This document shows positions 22,052 to 22,735 of a stretch of DNA of 22,735 nt, piece by piece. Under the pieces are notes generated by a model that made no database searches, had not been told where the DNA came from, and saw only the letters and a list, made by a program, of their open reading frames with translations. The stretch spans positions 1-22,735 of the forward strand of contig JBNGIS010035361.1 of assembly GCA_049999725.1 (NCBI GenBank), in the 5' to 3' direction. The first letter of the stretch is position 1; every line of letters starts with the position of its first letter. A program made the position numbers and the translations under genes. Origin of the DNA: Haplomitrium mnioides (lineage: Eukaryota; Marchantiophyta; Haplomitriopsida; Calobryales).

Positions 22052-22735
22052 CCAAAATTACTAATATGCCCTTATGTTACATGAGAAAAAAGAATCATGT
22101 ACATGAAAAATATGTGCTCCCCAAAACTATTCAGCAATTTCAATCATCATTCATATGGAATCTTAAATTTAACTATTATTTAATATGAAATACCATAATC
22201 TTGAGGTACTATATGATAAAGAAGTGTGCAACATGAAAAGAAACCATGATTTTGGTACTCTTGTTTTTTGATAACATGGACATTTTGAATTGAGTCACAA
22301 GTTCTCACTCTCTTGTCATAAAAAAGTTATAAATTTATGAGTTCTAAGATTTTTATTCTATCTCAATTCATACAAGGTTTTTTGAGTTGAAACACTTACT
22401 TCTCTTTACTTGATGTAATAAGTCCTTATATTTAGAATATATGTATTTTTTCACATACTCTATCTCTACTTGCATGACTTGTATCTACTTTGGGTTCATC
22501 CAAAGTATCACAAAAGAGATTATAGAAACAAAAATGGCAAGTGAATAGGCTTGAGAGATGAACAAGCTTGCAAGATTTGCTTCATGATCCCACATATTTT
22601 CTAAAATGGGGAACTTACTTCTTCATCATATATGAAAGTTCTTACTTTTAAGTTGGTTTGGTTTTCAACCAATGTATCAAAATTTTTCAAATAGAGGCAG
22701 TGTTCATACTTGTATGTGCATCATCACATTATATT
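22052..22735. other. AT-rich right edge, nothing recognised
   Basis: Upstream, in minus-strand terms, of the RNase H fragment, where reverse transcriptase sequence would be expected. I could not find the IDD box, the YGLKQS block or other motifs, so the rest of that element is deleted or decayed beyond recognition by eye. Confidence 0.5.

Noticed and set aside
1-22735. CRISPR array, tRNA, rRNA, riboswitch or prokaryotic-type operon
   Set aside because: No regularly spaced identical repeats with unique spacers, no cloverleaf-like stretch and no dense co-directional genes were found; the sequence is of plant type.

Overview
The window looks like gene-poor, AT-rich plant nuclear DNA. The evidence is several decayed Ty1/copia and Ty3/gypsy retrotransposon fragments of plant type, long A/T tracts, a (CT)24 microsatellite and no recognisable host gene, tRNA, rRNA or prokaryotic-style operon. 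The species cannot be named from the sequence. A run of exactly 100 N (7457-7556) marks a draft scaffold join.

Layout. (1) 2-766, + strand: the 3' end of a degenerate copia pol (RNase H), followed about 75 bp later by a piece of an unrelated Ty3/gypsy integrase C-terminus (841-1062). (2) 1063-6574: AT-rich sequence with no gene seen. (3) 6580-14850, + strand: one copia element bounded by two 262-bp LTRs (TGTT...AACA). It has a degenerate tRNA-Met-type primer binding site, a polypurine tract, a near-matching 5-bp target duplication and the copia order gag, protease, integrase, reverse transcriptase, RNase H. All coding parts are broken by stops and frameshifts. By hand alignment the LTRs differ at 18 of 262 positions. 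(4) Between its primer binding site and gag lie about 2.7 kb of non-coding sequence, including the N gap and a degenerate tandem array of about 110-bp units. (5) 14856-21332: AT-rich sequence with the microsatellite. (6) 21333-22051, - strand: a second, differently oriented copia RNase H remnant of another subfamily. (7) 22052-22735: nothing recognised.

No gene here appears functional, and nothing suggests a cooperating gene system. The most informative signals are the dated, heavily broken copia element, the tandem array at the assembly gap, an in-frame extra segment inside its reverse transcriptase, and the copia/gypsy junction at the left edge.
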